A DNA stretch of 64,000 nt from Diadophis punctatus similis (taxonomy: Eukaryota > Chordata > Lepidosauria > Squamata > Dipsadidae), in contig JALIGW010000001.1 of assembly GCA_023053685.1 (NCBI GenBank), forward strand, positions 70,833,740 to 70,897,739. The letters are read 5' to 3'. The notes under the pieces were generated by a model. The model was not told the DNA's origin. It made no database searches and saw nothing but the letters and a program-made list of their open reading frames with translations. The position numbers and the translations under genes were made by a program. Numbering within the stretch: the first letter of the stretch is position 1; every line of letters starts with the position of its first letter. Shown piece by piece: positions 11,575 through 22,903 of this stretch.

Positions 11575-13984
11575 TTTTATTTATTTATTTATTTTATTTA
11601 TTTGCTGTTCTTATATGCCGCCCTACTCCCTGGGGACTCAGGGCGGCATACAACAGAGTATAAGAACAATATAAAAAACAGTAACAAAAAACAATAAATG
11701 ATTTAAAACATTAATTAATTAAAAAATTAAAAAGCCAAACAACACTTTCATACCTGGGGGAGACCTAAGATGTTCAGCGGTCACATCACCCCGCCTGCTG
11801 GAAGAGCCATGTCTTAATAGCTTTCTGGAAGGCCAGCAAGGTGGGGATAGATCGGATCTCTGGGGGCAGTTGGTTCCAGAGAACTGGAGCCCCCACAGAG
11901 AAGGCTCTCCCCCTTGGTCCCGCCAACCGATATTGTTTTGTTGAAGGGACCTGGAGGAGACCGACTCTGTGGGACCTAACTGGTCGTAGGGATGTATGAG
12001 GTAGGATGCAGTCCCAGAGATAACCTGGTCCTAAGCCATGTAGGGCTTTAAAGATGATAATCAACACCTTGAATTGCACGCGGAGACCAATGGGCAACCA
12101 ATGCAGCTGGCAGAGAATGGGTGTTACATGAATGTATCTGGAGACACCCACCACAGCTCGCGCAGCCGCATTTTGCACCAATTGCAGTCTCCGAATACTT
12201 TTCAAGGGTAGCCCCATGTAGAGCGCATTACAGTAGTCCAAACGAGAGGTGACAAGGGCATGAGTGACCGTGAGTAAAGCCTCCTTCTCCAAATATGGTC
12301 GCAATTGGTGCACCAGGCGAACCTGTGCAAAGGCGCCCCTACCCACAGCTGTAAGATGTTGGTCTAATTTTAGCTGTGGGTCTAGGAGCACCCCCAAATT
12401 GCGAACCTGGTCTGAGGGAGATAATTTGTCTCCCCCGAAGACCAAGGAGGGACAATTGGTATAATCCTTAGGAGGCAGCATCCACAGCCACTCAGTCTTG
12501 TCAGGGTTGAGCTTGAGCCTGTTCCTTGCCATCCAGATCCTAACATCATCCAGGCAACGGCACATCACATCCACTGCCTCCCTGAATTGCGACGGGGTGG
12601 AGATGTACAGCTGGGTGTCATCAGCATGCTGTTGAAATCTCACCCCATGTCGACGGATGATCTCCCCCAACAGTTTCATGTAAATGTTAAACAGGATGGG
12701 TGGGAGGACTGAACCCTGAGGGACCCCACAAGTCAGGTCTAGGAGATGACCTCTGCCCTCCTGTCATCACCGACTGTGACCTATCGGCGAGGTAGGCGGA
12801 GAACCACTGCAAAACGGTGCCTCCCACTCCCAGCCCGCCGAGTCGGTGCAGAAGGATACCATGGTCGATGGTATCGAAAGCCACCAAGAGGTCAAGTAGC
12901 ACCAGGATGGAAGAGTAACCCCCATCCCGGGCTCACCAGAGATCATCCATCAGGGCGACCAAGGCAGTTTCCGTGCTGTAGCCGCGCCTGAAACCCAATT
13001 GAAAGGAATCCAGATAATCAGTTTCCTCCAATAGCCGAAGAAGCTGGAGAGCCACCACCTTTTCAACAACTTTACCCAAAAAAGGCAAGTTGGAGACAGG
13101 ACGAAAGTTCTTCAAGTCCGCTGGGTCCAGGGAAGGCCTCTTAAGGAGGGGTCTCACCACCGCAACCTTTAAGGGTTGCGGTACGGATCCCTCCCCAAGA
13201 GAAGCATTGATCACCACCTGGATCCAGCTACGTGAAACCTCCCTGCTGGCCGAAACCAGCCAGGAGGGACACGGGTCCAATAAACAGGTGGAAGAGCTCA
13301 TCGCTCCCACGGCCTTGTCCACATCATCAGGAGTTACTGGCTCAAACCCGTCCCATAAAACCGGACTAAGACTCGCCCCTGTCAACTCAACTGGCCCTGT
13401 CCAGCCAGAGTCCAGATTCGACCGGATCTGAGTGACTTTATCCATCAGAAACTGTGCAAATTCCTCAGCTCTACCCTGCAAGTGTTCCTCGCCACCCCCT
13501 TTTGCAACAAGGTGGCGTGTCACCCTAAACAAGGCGGCTGGGCGAGAATCTGCGGATGCAATAAGAGCGGAAAAATGTAGACGTTTTGCCGCCCCTATCG
13601 CCACTAGGTAAGACTTAATAAAAGTTCTTAGTAGTGTGGCAGTAGATCCCGGAAAGCTCTCTGGTTTACCGAGGAGCTCTGGGAGATGAAACGCCACAAG
13701 AGACGTCTGGAGCGACGCTGGAGAGCCAGTAAGGCAGAATCTGACCGAACACTACTAAGAACTTTTATTAAGTCTTACCTAGTGGCGATAGGACCCTGGA
13801 TTACTTGGGTCAGTTCCATGGTTGTCATGGTATCCATGAACTCCTGGGCTGCATCTGAGGTTTCGCCGGCCGAAGGTAGGTTAAAATCCCCCAGCACCAT
13901 AAGCCTGGGGAACTCCACCGCCAAGCCCGCTACCGCCTCGAGCAGCCCAGGCAGGGCCTTAGTAACGTAGCTAGGAGGCAGAAT
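11575..13984 (-). mobile_element. CR1/L3-like LINE, 5'-truncated, with internal inversion
   Basis: Read from 13984 down on the minus strand. The endonuclease end comes first (LPPSYVTKALPG, then FPRLMVLGDFNLPS near 13880). The reverse transcriptase follows: NFRPVSNLPFLGKVVEK near 13080-13130, QLGFRRGYSTETALVAL near 12970, LLDLLVAFDTIDHGILL near 12870, then a frameshift near 12700 and the catalytic block QHADDTQLYIS near 12610 (usually YADD; Tyr is His here). Downstream are RNLGVLLDPQLKLDQHL, LDYCNALYMGLPLKS, RRLQLVQNAAARAV and KTWLFQQAG. The 3' UTR ends in GCCGCCCT..GGGCGGCAT and an ATTT repeat at 11577-11605. Length and open frames mark a fairly young copy. It lies inside an older CR1. Confidence 0.9.
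13594..13792. repeat. perfect 44-bp inverted repeat around an inverted LINE segment
   Basis: Arms at 13594-13637 and 13749-13792 are exact reverse complements over 44 bp. The spacer encodes, on the plus strand, FTEELWEMKRHKRRLERRW and KAESDRTLLRTFIKSY, the piece that normally lies upstream of AAKRLHFSALI in this LINE. Coding on both sides is on the minus strand, so this segment is inverted in place, with one arm duplicated. Confidence 0.9.
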
Positions 13985-14400
13985 TTTGAAACAATTCTGA
14001 AGTCTGTATTCTATATGACAGCATTTAGTTACATGAAGGTAGTTTACTATGTTTTCCTGTAGTCTTCTCTTCTGATTGAATATACCCAACTGTTCCTCAT
14101 ATATATTTTTCTTTGAAGCCTCTTATAATCTTGGCTGCATACTCCAATTTGTCAATGTCCTTCCTAAAATTCTGTCTAAAATAGGATGCAATAATCTAGA
14201 TGAGGTCAAACCAATACAGAACTGAGAGGAATAATCATATCTGTATTTTATTGATGCAGCCTAGAATAGTATTTTTTTTTGCAACTGCATCATATTGGCT
14301 CATATTTTGTTGATAATACACAAAGACACGTAGCCATTTTTAACTAGAATTTCATGTCATAATTTGTTGAAATCAAGGTATACTTTATTTATTGCATTTA
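13985..14400 (-). mobile_element. old CR1 relic, part 2 (reverse transcriptase side)
   Basis: The plus strand reads as inverted CR1 coding DNA. TGTAGTCTTCTCTTCTGATT, CAACTGTTCCTCATATAT, TTGTCAATGTCCTTCCTAAA and TGATGCAGCCTAGAATAG are all characteristic of antisense CR1 in amniotes. It continues the relic at 11400-11574. Confidence 0.7.
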
Positions 14401-14808
14401 GATAAAGTAGATGTAACCAATTAGCTGGTGCAAATACCAAAATAGATGCAAGTGAAGGGGAGCTGGCCCATTTAGTGTGATCTGCTGCACATCTTTCAAC
14501 ATGTTAGAATGACTGAGTTGTCTCTTAATTGGCTTCCTTGTAGAGGGGGGGGATGTCAGATGTTCAAGACCCTTTGAGGGATGGAATCAGCTGAGCTGGT
14601 TGCTTTTTCCAGTAGTAGTTTGAATGGAATGGTTTTTTTTCCTGGCAGCTTGCACCAATTGATTTTAGCATAGCCTCTCAACACAGCATAGCCTCTCTTT
14701 TTTTGTAAGTGCAGAAAGTGTTTAGAGCGATGCTTTGTTTCTCCCTCATAGTCATTCTCTCCAAAAAGATCAGATTAGTTTGGTTTTAATTTATTCTGGA
14801 TAAAGTCT
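14401..14808. other. intergenic DNA, nothing recognised
   Basis: No feature recognised apart from short T and G runs. Confidence 0.4.
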
Positions 14809-15395
14809 ACCCTTGAAGAGCATCCGGAGACTACAATTGGTACAGAATGCAGCTGCGCGAGCTGTGGTGGGTGTACCGAGATACACCCACGTAACACCCA
14901 TCCTCCGCCAGCTGCATTGGCTACCCATTGGTCTCCGGTCGCAATTCAAGGTGTTGGTTTTGACCTTTAAAGCCCTACATGGCTCAGGGCCAGGTTATCT
15001 TCGGGACCGCATCCTGCCACATTCCTCCCTACGACCAGTGAGGTCCCACAGAGAGGGCCTCCTCCAGGTCCCGTCTGCCAAACAATGCCGGCTGGCGGGC
15101 CCACGGGGGAGTGCCTTCTCTGTGGGAGCCCCATCTCTCTGGAACCAACTCCCGCCAGAGATCCGGACTATCCCCACCCTACTGGCCTTCCGCAAGGCAG
15201 TAAAAACGTGGCTCTTCCGGCAGGCGGGGTGAAGAGATGATTCCCCCAAGGATGAATGGCTTTTTATATCATAATATGATGTTTTTAAATGCCTTTTTTA
15301 ATCTGTAGTTCTAATCTCTGCTGTAAGCCGCCCTGAGTCCCAATGGGATTGGGCGGCCTATAAGAACTCTTAATAAATAAATAAATAAATAAAGT
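14809..15395 (+). mobile_element. CR1/L3-like LINE, 3' end only
   Basis: A 139-codon open frame from 14813 encodes the reverse transcriptase end: RRLQLVQNAAARAVVGVPRY, THVTPILRQLHWLPIGLR, FKALHGSGPGYLRDRILPH, GAPSLWNQLPPEI and KTWLFRQAG. It is followed by a 3' UTR with GTAAGCCGCCCTGAGTCCCA and GGGCGGCCTATAAG, then AATAAATAAATA. This is the same family as 11575-13984 in the opposite orientation. The frame is unbroken, so this is a young, strongly 5'-truncated copy. Confidence 0.9.
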
Positions 15396-15443
15396 CACAT
15401 TGCCTCTATCAAACAATGCATTCTTTTCTAAATGCCAATGAAC

Positions 15444-16426
15444 TACCGTATTTTTCGGAGTATAAGATGCACCTTTTTACCCCCCAAAAGAGGGGGAAAA
15501 CTTGGGTGCGTCTTATACACTGAATGTAGCCCCACCCACCCACCCCCACCCTTTGGCCTCTGTCTTCCAGCAATTTACCTGTTTGCAGCAAAGAGGGAAG
15601 AGCATGTAAAGCCAAGCAAGTCACTAGCAGCTTCCCGACCTACAGCTGATTTGCCAGTGCTAAAATGAAAGTGAAACTAGCTGCAGAGGCAAATAGCTGG
15701 GAGGGACACACAGATTTTTATTTTCTGCTGAACTGGATGGAAGGAGGTAAGTGAATAACTATAAATGTCTGTAGAATGTTCAAATTATTAGACTTATTTT
15801 TTAAAGACTGCTTTATTATTGTTCTAGAGCCAGGGGTCTCCAACCTTGGCAACTTTAAGACTTGTGGACTTCAACTCCCAAAATTCCACAGCCAGCTTTG
15901 TTAGCTTTGTTAGCTGTGGAATTCTGGGAGTTGAAGTCCACAAGTCTTAAAGTTGCCAAGGTTGGAGATCCCTGTAAATCTAGACAACTTAACAAAATAA
16001 AGAAGCTTTTTAAAATAAATGCTTGCTCTAAAGAGGTCCAGTGCTATTGTATCTTCTTTTAAATAATAGAGAATAATGTATACTTCCAGAAATTTTAATT
16101 AATTTTAACAGCTTTGTACAAGTATAGTCTGAAATGTAACAGTGTCCTGTTTAGTATTAGTGTTTAGTTACCTTGGAGTAGATCTATTTAAATAATTGGG
16201 AGGAGTTAGTGTGACTACATTTAAGAAAACTTTCTGGCATAATGTACATTTCTCCAATTCTTTGCTATTTCTATGGGTCAAGCACACATGCACAGAAATA
16301 CACAGCAAACAGTGTATATCATCTGTGCTGTTTGCTGTTTGGCAAATTGCTTGGAGGCAGAGGCTTTTTTTCCTTGTTTTCCTCCCCCAAATCTAAGGTG
16401 CGTCTTATACTCCGAAAAATATGGTA
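15444..16426. mobile_element. family B MITE, long copy with nested hAT foldback
   Basis: It starts TACCGTATTTTTCGGAGTAT and ends ATACTCCGAAAAATATGGTA, near-perfect inverted ends flanked by TA. Inner blocks AAGATGCACC and GGTGCGTCTTATAC are typical of the other copies at 35188, 40551 and 44310. The middle is longer than in other copies, holds a nested foldback element at 15831-15974, and encodes no transposase I can recognise. Confidence 0.75.
15831..15974. mobile_element. hAT-like foldback MITE
   Basis: A 61-bp left arm (15831-15891) and right arm (15914-15974) are reverse complements with only two mismatches, around a 22-bp loop. Ends are CAGGGGTCTCC and GGAGATCCCTG, the CAGGG-type termini of hAT elements. 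Flanks share TCTAGA but I cannot show a clean 8-bp duplication. Confidence 0.85.
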
Positions 16427-17099
16427 AGTGGGTTTAGTAACCTACTCAAGTGGGTTTAGTAACCTACTTTTGCCTGGTATAAGCATAAGAGATTAAAAAC
16501 CGACACAAACTGGATAAATAAGGAATAAAGAAAGAAATCAAATAAAAAGTAGAAAGTGCAAGAAAAGAAGTTGAAAAATAGAAAAGAAAGAAAAAATATA
16601 TATAGAATATATCTATATATTCTTCACAACAGCCAAAGGGACAAATATATTTTAACCTCTCCTTCTAAAGTGACATCATTTATTCTTCTTTCTATAATCT
16701 ATCCTTTCTAATCACCAAAACCATATATCACAAGAGTCTTTCCATTTCTGTGCATACAGTAATCTTGCCACAGTGACCATATATTGAAATAATCTTCCGT
16801 AGCTTTTTTCTAATTGTTTATCCATTAATCCTAAAAGGAAAATTTCTGGCCTCTATTGAATATTGATCTTTAAAATCCACTGTATCAAATATGTACTTGA
16901 ATCCAATTTGTTTTAGCTTTTTTACATGTCCATCAAGCATGATAAAATGCCCCTTCATGTTGTTCATATTTCCAACATACATTTGAACATTCTAGATAAT
17001 TTTTCTGGCATCATGTATCAATGATATTACGTTATAAAGGTTTTCTTTGAGATCATAATGCAATGTAAATAATATTTTATATGTTCTTGATTTTACTTA
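16427..17099. other. AT-rich DNA, unassigned
   Basis: A 19-bp block around GGGTTTAGTAACCTACT is tandemly doubled at 16430-16470. The stretch 16680-17095 looks like old inverted LINE sequence, perhaps L1, but I cannot name a motif that proves it. Confidence 0.35.
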
Positions 17100-17248
17100 T
17101 GTATTTTTCTTTATTTATTACATTTCTATGCTACCCATCTCTGAGCAGCATAGAATTTTAATTGTACACCTCCCAGAGTCACTCATTCTGTGAGGGAGAT
17201 GGATGGTCTCTAAATTTGATAATAAAAATAAATAAAAATAAATAAAGT
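17100..17248 (+). mobile_element. LINE/SINE 3' tail fragment
   Basis: TGTACACCTCCCAGAGTCAC followed by GAGGGAGATGG and (AATAAA)n resembles the 3' ends of old L2/CR1-type elements. It is similar to 47095-47205 and 42490-42562. Confidence 0.55.
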
Positions 17249-17391
17249 TCAACCCTTTTAACCACACATTTCTCATTGATCCATCTATATATTATAACCA
17301 AATTTCTTAGTCCACTTTATCGTACATACTTTAGCCTGTTCTTCCTGTTTCAAATTTCAACAAAAGTTTGTACATTTTTAATCAATATATG

Positions 17392-17780
17392 TACAGATAG
17401 TTCTCAACTTATGACAATTGAGCTCAAAATTTCTGTTGCTAAATGAGACATTTGTTAAGTGAGTCTTGCCCCCATTTTACGACCTTTCTTGTCAGAGTTG
17501 TTAAGTGAATCATTGACATTGTTAAGTTAGTAACACGGTTGTTAAGTGAATCTGACTTCCCCATTGATTCTGCTTGTCAGAAGGTCACAAAAGCTGATCA
17601 CGACTCCAGGACACTACAACTGTCATAAATATGAACTACTTGCCAAACATCTGAATTTTGATCACATGACCAAGGGGATGCTACAACAGTCGTAAGTGTG
17701 AAAAAAGGTCATAAGCCACTTTTTCCAGTAACTTTGAATGGTCACTAAATGAACTGCTGTAAGTCGAGGACTATCTGTAC
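17392..17780. mobile_element. family A MITE, full-length reference copy
   Basis: The inverted ends are TACAGATAGTTCTCAACTTA and its near-complement TAAGTCGAGGACTATCTGTA. The 389-bp interior is filled with repeated short blocks (TTGTTAAGTGA, AAGTCACTTTT-like, GATCACATGACC). It encodes no protein. Related copies lie near 7490, 23844, 31860, 32945, 34988 and 39697. Confidence 0.82.
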
Positions 17781-19279
17781 ATTAATACATTTTTAAATCT
17801 CTTTTTGAACACAGGGGGGGAATGGCTTTTCTCAGACCTCTAGCATTATGCTTGGTTGTCACAATTCCTCAAAGGTCAGAAAAAAGTTGATATCCACAAA
17901 CTGCTTCAAAACTCTTGAACATAACTGACATGGTTCTGGAAACTAAAACTCATTCATGGTAACCTGATACCAATCCACCTATCATTTTACTTTGAATTCC
18001 CATTCACTTTTACCATCTGTTCTGTTTAGGACCATTTGGGATAAGACTGAAGCAAAGTACAAGCTGAGGAGCTAAATACTCTCCCAGTCATCTGTTTCTC
18101 TCCTCCGTCACTTGATATCTTCTCACAGGAAATCAGAACAGACAGATAAAAATGGAGCCTTGTTTAAACTTCACCAATAAACAGATGGAACCAGGGGAAA
18201 GGAATAGGCTTCCGGAAGAGACGAGAGATTGAGAATAGAAAGAGAAAAAGCTATGATGGTAGCTCTGGAAGGTGAGACACAAGGAGCTTGAGACCAGGCA
18301 TAACCATTTTGTAAAAATGAAACCAAATGAAGACAACTTGCCAACCTGAGAAAAAAAGCAGGATGTTACAAAAGGGCAGAAGAAATAAGCTCAAATTTTA
18401 AATGTGAGTTTATATGTGCAAGTATATGTGTGTGTGTTTGTATGTGTATTGCTTCAGATTCTTAACCTTTGTAGAAGTTCACTATTGCTAACATTGCTTG
18501 TATCTGCAATAAAGTATATTATCTACTCATTTCAATTTTCTGTCTTACTATAAAAGTGTCAAGTTCCAGAGAGCGAGCCTGGGGCCAGCCATCCACAAAG
18601 GAGAGGCCCAAATCTGCAGTACATATATAGACTGTCTTGCAGTCCCACTATTATGTATCAGAATCTAGAGGTGACCCAGATAAACCAGAGAGCCCAGACA
18701 GTGAACTAGTGAACCTAAGTAGGAAGAACAAAATCCAACACAACTAGTGATTCCTATACCAGTCCTTCCCTAAGACCTTGTAAATATTGCTGAAGTTGAT
18801 GTACCCCTCTCATATGAATAACAACTTCTATGCTCAACAAGTGTGATGGGAATTGAAACAAATTTACTGCTTTCCTCACTGAATGTGAACAATACGTTTT
18901 TCTGAGACCAGATGTCTTCCTCACTGACTGAATACACATAGCATTTCTAATTAACACAAGTGGATAAGCGGTAAAATGGGACAACTCCACTTCTGATTCA
19001 TAGCCTAGGCATGTATAACCACACTAATTTTATGGCATGCCTGAGAGCTCACTTTGAAGATCTAGTCAAGCAACTGACTAACAACCATGAAACCCATTGC
19101 CTACAGCAGTGTAAACATCTGTATGGGAGTATGCTGCTTCATTTCAGTTGGTAATACAAGATGTGGCTTAATGATTAGTTCAGAGACACTCAGATGAAAT
19201 ATGGGACAACTTTATCAATCAAGGCACCCTAGAAATGATGACTGTTAATCATCTTCTGCCTAGGCACTTATAGAAGACT
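17781..19279. other. intergenic DNA, nothing recognised
   Basis: No exon or repeat family that I can support. A short TG-rich tract lies near 18418-18450. Confidence 0.4.
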
Positions 19280-19480
19280 AGCTGGATACCGTGCTTCGCT
19301 ACGAAACTATGTGATTGGGTGGTGATTCGTAACAACCTGTTGTCTCTGCTATGGAGAACGATATCTCTCGTCTCAAAATCCTGGCCGACAATGAGAACAG
19401 CCACTTCTGTAGTCGTGGGGGCATTGAAACAACCTCGATGCTCCTATCGGCGCTAATCACCACTTGGAAGTCCTTGTGGC

Positions 19481-19764
19481 CAGTGGTGAAATCCAATTTT
19501 TTTTACTACCGGTTCTGTGGCCGTGGCTTGGTGGGTGTGGTGTGGCTTGGTGGGCGTGGCAGTGGAAGGATACTGCAAAATCTCCATTCCCACCCCACTC
19601 CAGGGGAAGGATATTGCAAAATCTCCATTCCCATCCCACTCTGGGGTCAACCAGAGGTGATATTTGCCAGTTCTCCGAACTACTCAAAATTTCCACTACC
19701 GGTTCTCCAAACTACTCAAAATTTCAGCTACCAGTTCTCCACAACCTGCTGGATTTCACCCCTG
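19481..19764. mobile_element. family E hAT-type MITE inside the Helitron
   Basis: The ends are CAGTGGTGAAATCCA and TGGATTTCACCCCTG, near-perfect inverted repeats. The Helitron flanks share the near-identical 8-bp GCCACAAx on the minus strand, though one side has three extra bases. Inside are TACCGGTTCT blocks and GGCTTGGTGGGCGTGG. A second copy is at 55098-55346. Confidence 0.78.
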
Positions 19765-19815
19765 CAAGTTGTGGCCCTTAGGAACAGAATCAACAGCAGC
19801 CTTAAATTCCAGAAT

Positions 19816-20468
19816 TGTTGTGTCCCAGCACCGCAACCCGACCAGAAACACACACACAACCGTTTGTAATAATCAAATAAAAGTACCTCTTTACTAATAA
19901 AGCTTCTTAGTAAAGGCACAACAGGTATAATGTCCAGAAAAGATGCAAAGAACAGAGTCTCAAATGTCCTTGGGGCTCTTCGTGGGTTAAGTTCAAATAC
20001 AGAGGCAATTAGCTTTCCTTATCTCAAACTCACTTGAGCTGGCTGGCGTCCCAGACAGATGATGTTAGCTTCCAAACGCAAGAACTCTGATTACAACAAA
20101 CTCCGATGGTGCTCAAGAAACACTGGTGTTTTCAGCACGGATCTCTGACTGCACCGGACTTAAATAGGCACTGAGGGCGTGGCCCAATTAGCCCTCAGTG
20201 CTACCTCCGAGGAGACCTCCGTTTGCTAAGCCAATCCTGCTTGCTGGCTGCTCTACGAGCCCTAGCATCCAGCAGAGACTCCTCTTCCTCTGACGACTCA
20301 CTTTGCTGAGCAGGTGCAGAAGGTCCTGGCTGGTCTTCCTCCTCTGGCACTGAGTCGTCATCGCTGGCAGACTCAGGTGCCAGGTACACGGGGTGGTCCT
20401 GCTGCAACATGAGCGGCTCCTCGTCCTCCGGGTCCTCCATCATCTGCGCGGGACACGGGCAAGTCACA
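19816..20468 (-). mobile_element. solo LTR with 5-bp target duplication
   Basis: On the minus strand it starts TGTGACTTG and ends ACACAACA, the usual TG..CA. It is flanked by exact AGAAT repeats (plus strand) at 19811-19815 and 20469-20473. Length is 653 bp. A TATA-like TATTTAAG lies at about 20162-20169 on the minus strand, supporting that orientation. No internal retroviral or Ty3 coding remains, so this is a recombined solo LTR; Ty3-like or endogenous retrovirus cannot be decided here. It interrupts the Helitron frame within a Tyr-Ile-Leu stretch. Confidence 0.85.
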
Positions 20469-21604
20469 AGAATATACTTTTGTTCATGCAGCAACTTCTG
20501 CAGTTGGCTAACCAGTTCTGGATTAACACCCGGGTAGATTCCACAACGGATGTCCCTCTCATTGTCATCATCACCAACAAAGTATATCTGGAGAAATGAA
20601 GGCTGCTGCTGAGGCCCCGCCATGATACTCCCTATCCTGTGGTAGACCTGCCCCTGCACTTTGAATGTTGGCATAAAATTTCCCTCCTTCACCTCTCTGG
20701 CTCCAAAAGATGTCATTTGGAAGCATCCGTTGTATTTCCGGGCAGCAGAAAGTGGTCTGCCATTGGATGCTGGTGGATGAGAAGGCTGTGTAAGGGTTCA
20801 GGGTAGGGCTCAAGAGGAGGGAGCTGGACTTTACCACCACTGCAGCACATCCTGGGAGTCTCATCCTGCCACTTCAGGGCACAGCACCAGGCACAGGGTA
20901 ACCGAGGTCCGAGATCAACAACCTTTTCTCTGGAGTAATCAATCTGAGGTTCATATTTAAGACCAGACAAATACTTATTAGTCCAAGGCATTGATCTGAT
21001 TTGTGATATATTTTCATTGTATTTAGCTGTAGCTGCCTAATTAACATAGGGGTTATTAGATGCATACTTTTTTACAGCCTATTGGCTTTGGGATGACTTT
21101 GACGATACCTTTTTGCAGCTTCCCTGACTTGTGTTTTCTTAATTGCATCTGTAAATCTTTTCCTGCATTTTTTCCCTCTCTTCCCTTTAACTGGTGTTAC
21201 AGTAGAAGGAACAGACCGTCTGAACTGAGATAGTCAGTGTAAGAAGTGATTTGTGGCTGGGACATTATGCAGGATAAATTTGGTTCACAATCCGTTGGCT
21301 CAGTGGTGGTTGGTGATTGAAACACATAAGGGAATATCTCTCCCGCCGCCTTGAGTTCGGAAGCAGTTCCATAAGTGGAAGGCATAGACATTTTGGTGAG
21401 GTACCGATGTTTAGTACTGTAAGGAACCCCAGCCCGCTCCTGAGTGAAGGAGTGGAATGTCTGCCAGTTTGAACTGAGGTAACGGAATGTGAGGCAAGTG
21501 GCAGTTGGAACAGAATTCTTTTCAAGTGGGGAGGGGGAATAGAATGTCTAACTCCTTAGCATCACAGCATGTTAATATACTGTATATGAATATACTGTAT
21601 ATGA

Positions 21605-21669
21605 AATAAGCCATATTTCGGGGGTCAAAAGAAAATAAGACCCTGTCTTATTTTTGGGGAAACACGGTA
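21605..21669. mobile_element. family C MITE fragment
   Basis: AATAAGACCCTGTCTTATTT followed by TTGGGGAAACACGGTA matches the right end of the copy at 8412-8550. The left half is lost or degraded. Confidence 0.7.
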
Positions 21670-22895
21670 GTTTAGGTCTTCTATGTAATACTGTGTGTGG
21701 AAGAGCTTTGTCAGTAGAAGGGAAGATGATGGTTTCCTTCTTCCTATGCACTCTCAAAATCTTTTCTGAAGAATTGAGGATCTTTGGGATATGATGGGGA
21801 TGGAAATCACAGGGTGAAGGAAAAAGTATTTCACTTGCATATCTTGAGTATTCTCATACAACCTTAAATTTCATCTATCAAGAAATCAGTAGAAAACACT
21901 ACAGCATTGGTGTAATTTACTTACTGTGACTCATAACAATGGGATGTACAATAGATCCCCATTATCTTCATGTTATCAAGTTCATAGTATGCTAGGTTTA
22001 TGTGGCATTAATTATGTTCACATTATCTGAATCTGAGAAAAAAAGTTTACTGCTTCATATTCAATAGTTGAAAGTGATTTTGAATGGTGCAGCAATTGCT
22101 CAACAGCTACATCATTAAGGAAATATCTAGATTATGAATCTAAGAGGTCAGAGAAAGCTGAAATCTATCCATTTATTTATTCCTCATATTTCTATCTCAC
22201 AAACATTTAACAACTGTCATTTGACTGAATCCTGGAAAATGCAAGAACTACTGATTATTGTGTTGTAAGAAAATATTTAAGAAGAATTACAGATACTGTA
22301 TGCACAGACCATCCTATCCTTGAACTTGTTTTGAACAATATTACTCTTACTACTATTAATTAATACAGCTAACATTCTAGCCTTAGTTAGACCAACATTC
22401 CTTTAGCTATAAATAACTATGTATTTTGGACAGTTCCCCAATTAAGATGTTTTTTTAATATGGTTGGTACAATTTTAGCTGTTAGATATTAGCTCTAGCA
22501 TAGGGCTTTAATTCCTTGCTTATGATTTTTTTCCTTATAGATAAATATAGTGGTTTATCATATTAATTATTTATAATCAATTCCAAAGTTTACTATAAAT
22601 GCTATTGTCCCCATAAGCATAGTTTCCAAATTTTATTTCACTATCTCTTAATTTCAAGAAGGAAAAGAATGAACAATGCATAGACTTTTCTTAAAAGGGA
22701 GAAATAAAGGACTACAGTATATGTTAGCTTTCAAAGCAAAAAATAAAATAATTAAAATAGATTTTCGCAAAAACTAATTGATCTGTAGGGAAGTATTATG
22801 AGAACTAGCTATCTGTCCATCTGTCAGTCTATCTCCAAAACCTAGGTTTGGACTTCTGATTTGGTATGGCAACATTCTGAATCACAGTCTCAATA
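21670..22895. other. intergenic DNA, nothing recognised
   Basis: AT-rich, with no exon or repeat family I can support. Confidence 0.4.
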
Positions 22896-22903
22896 CTCTA
22901 GCT

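Larger units (their letters stand above)
19280..21530 (-). mobile_element. Helitron relic, twice interrupted
   Basis: Minus-strand frames follow the order of a Helitron Rep-helicase N-terminal part. From high to low coordinates: AATAKYNENISQIRSMPW near 21010; CAWCCALKWQDETPRMCC near 20870, a zinc-finger-like Cys block; FMPTFKVQGQVYHRIGSIM near 20640; PSFLQIYFVGDDDNERDIR near 20580; and LVSQLQKLLHEQ near 20500. After a solo LTR comes EFKAAVDSVPKGH near 19795, and after a hAT MITE comes NAPTTTEVAVLIVGQDFE near 19400. The Rep HUH catalytic block and the helicase are absent. Stops and frameshifts make it dead. The 5' limit above 21100 is uncertain. Confidence 0.8.

Noticed and set aside
20201..20716. 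171-codon frame as a host gene
   Set aside because: Its N-terminal part is Helitron coding and its C-terminal part is LTR sequence; the LTR edge with its AGAAT duplication lies inside the frame.
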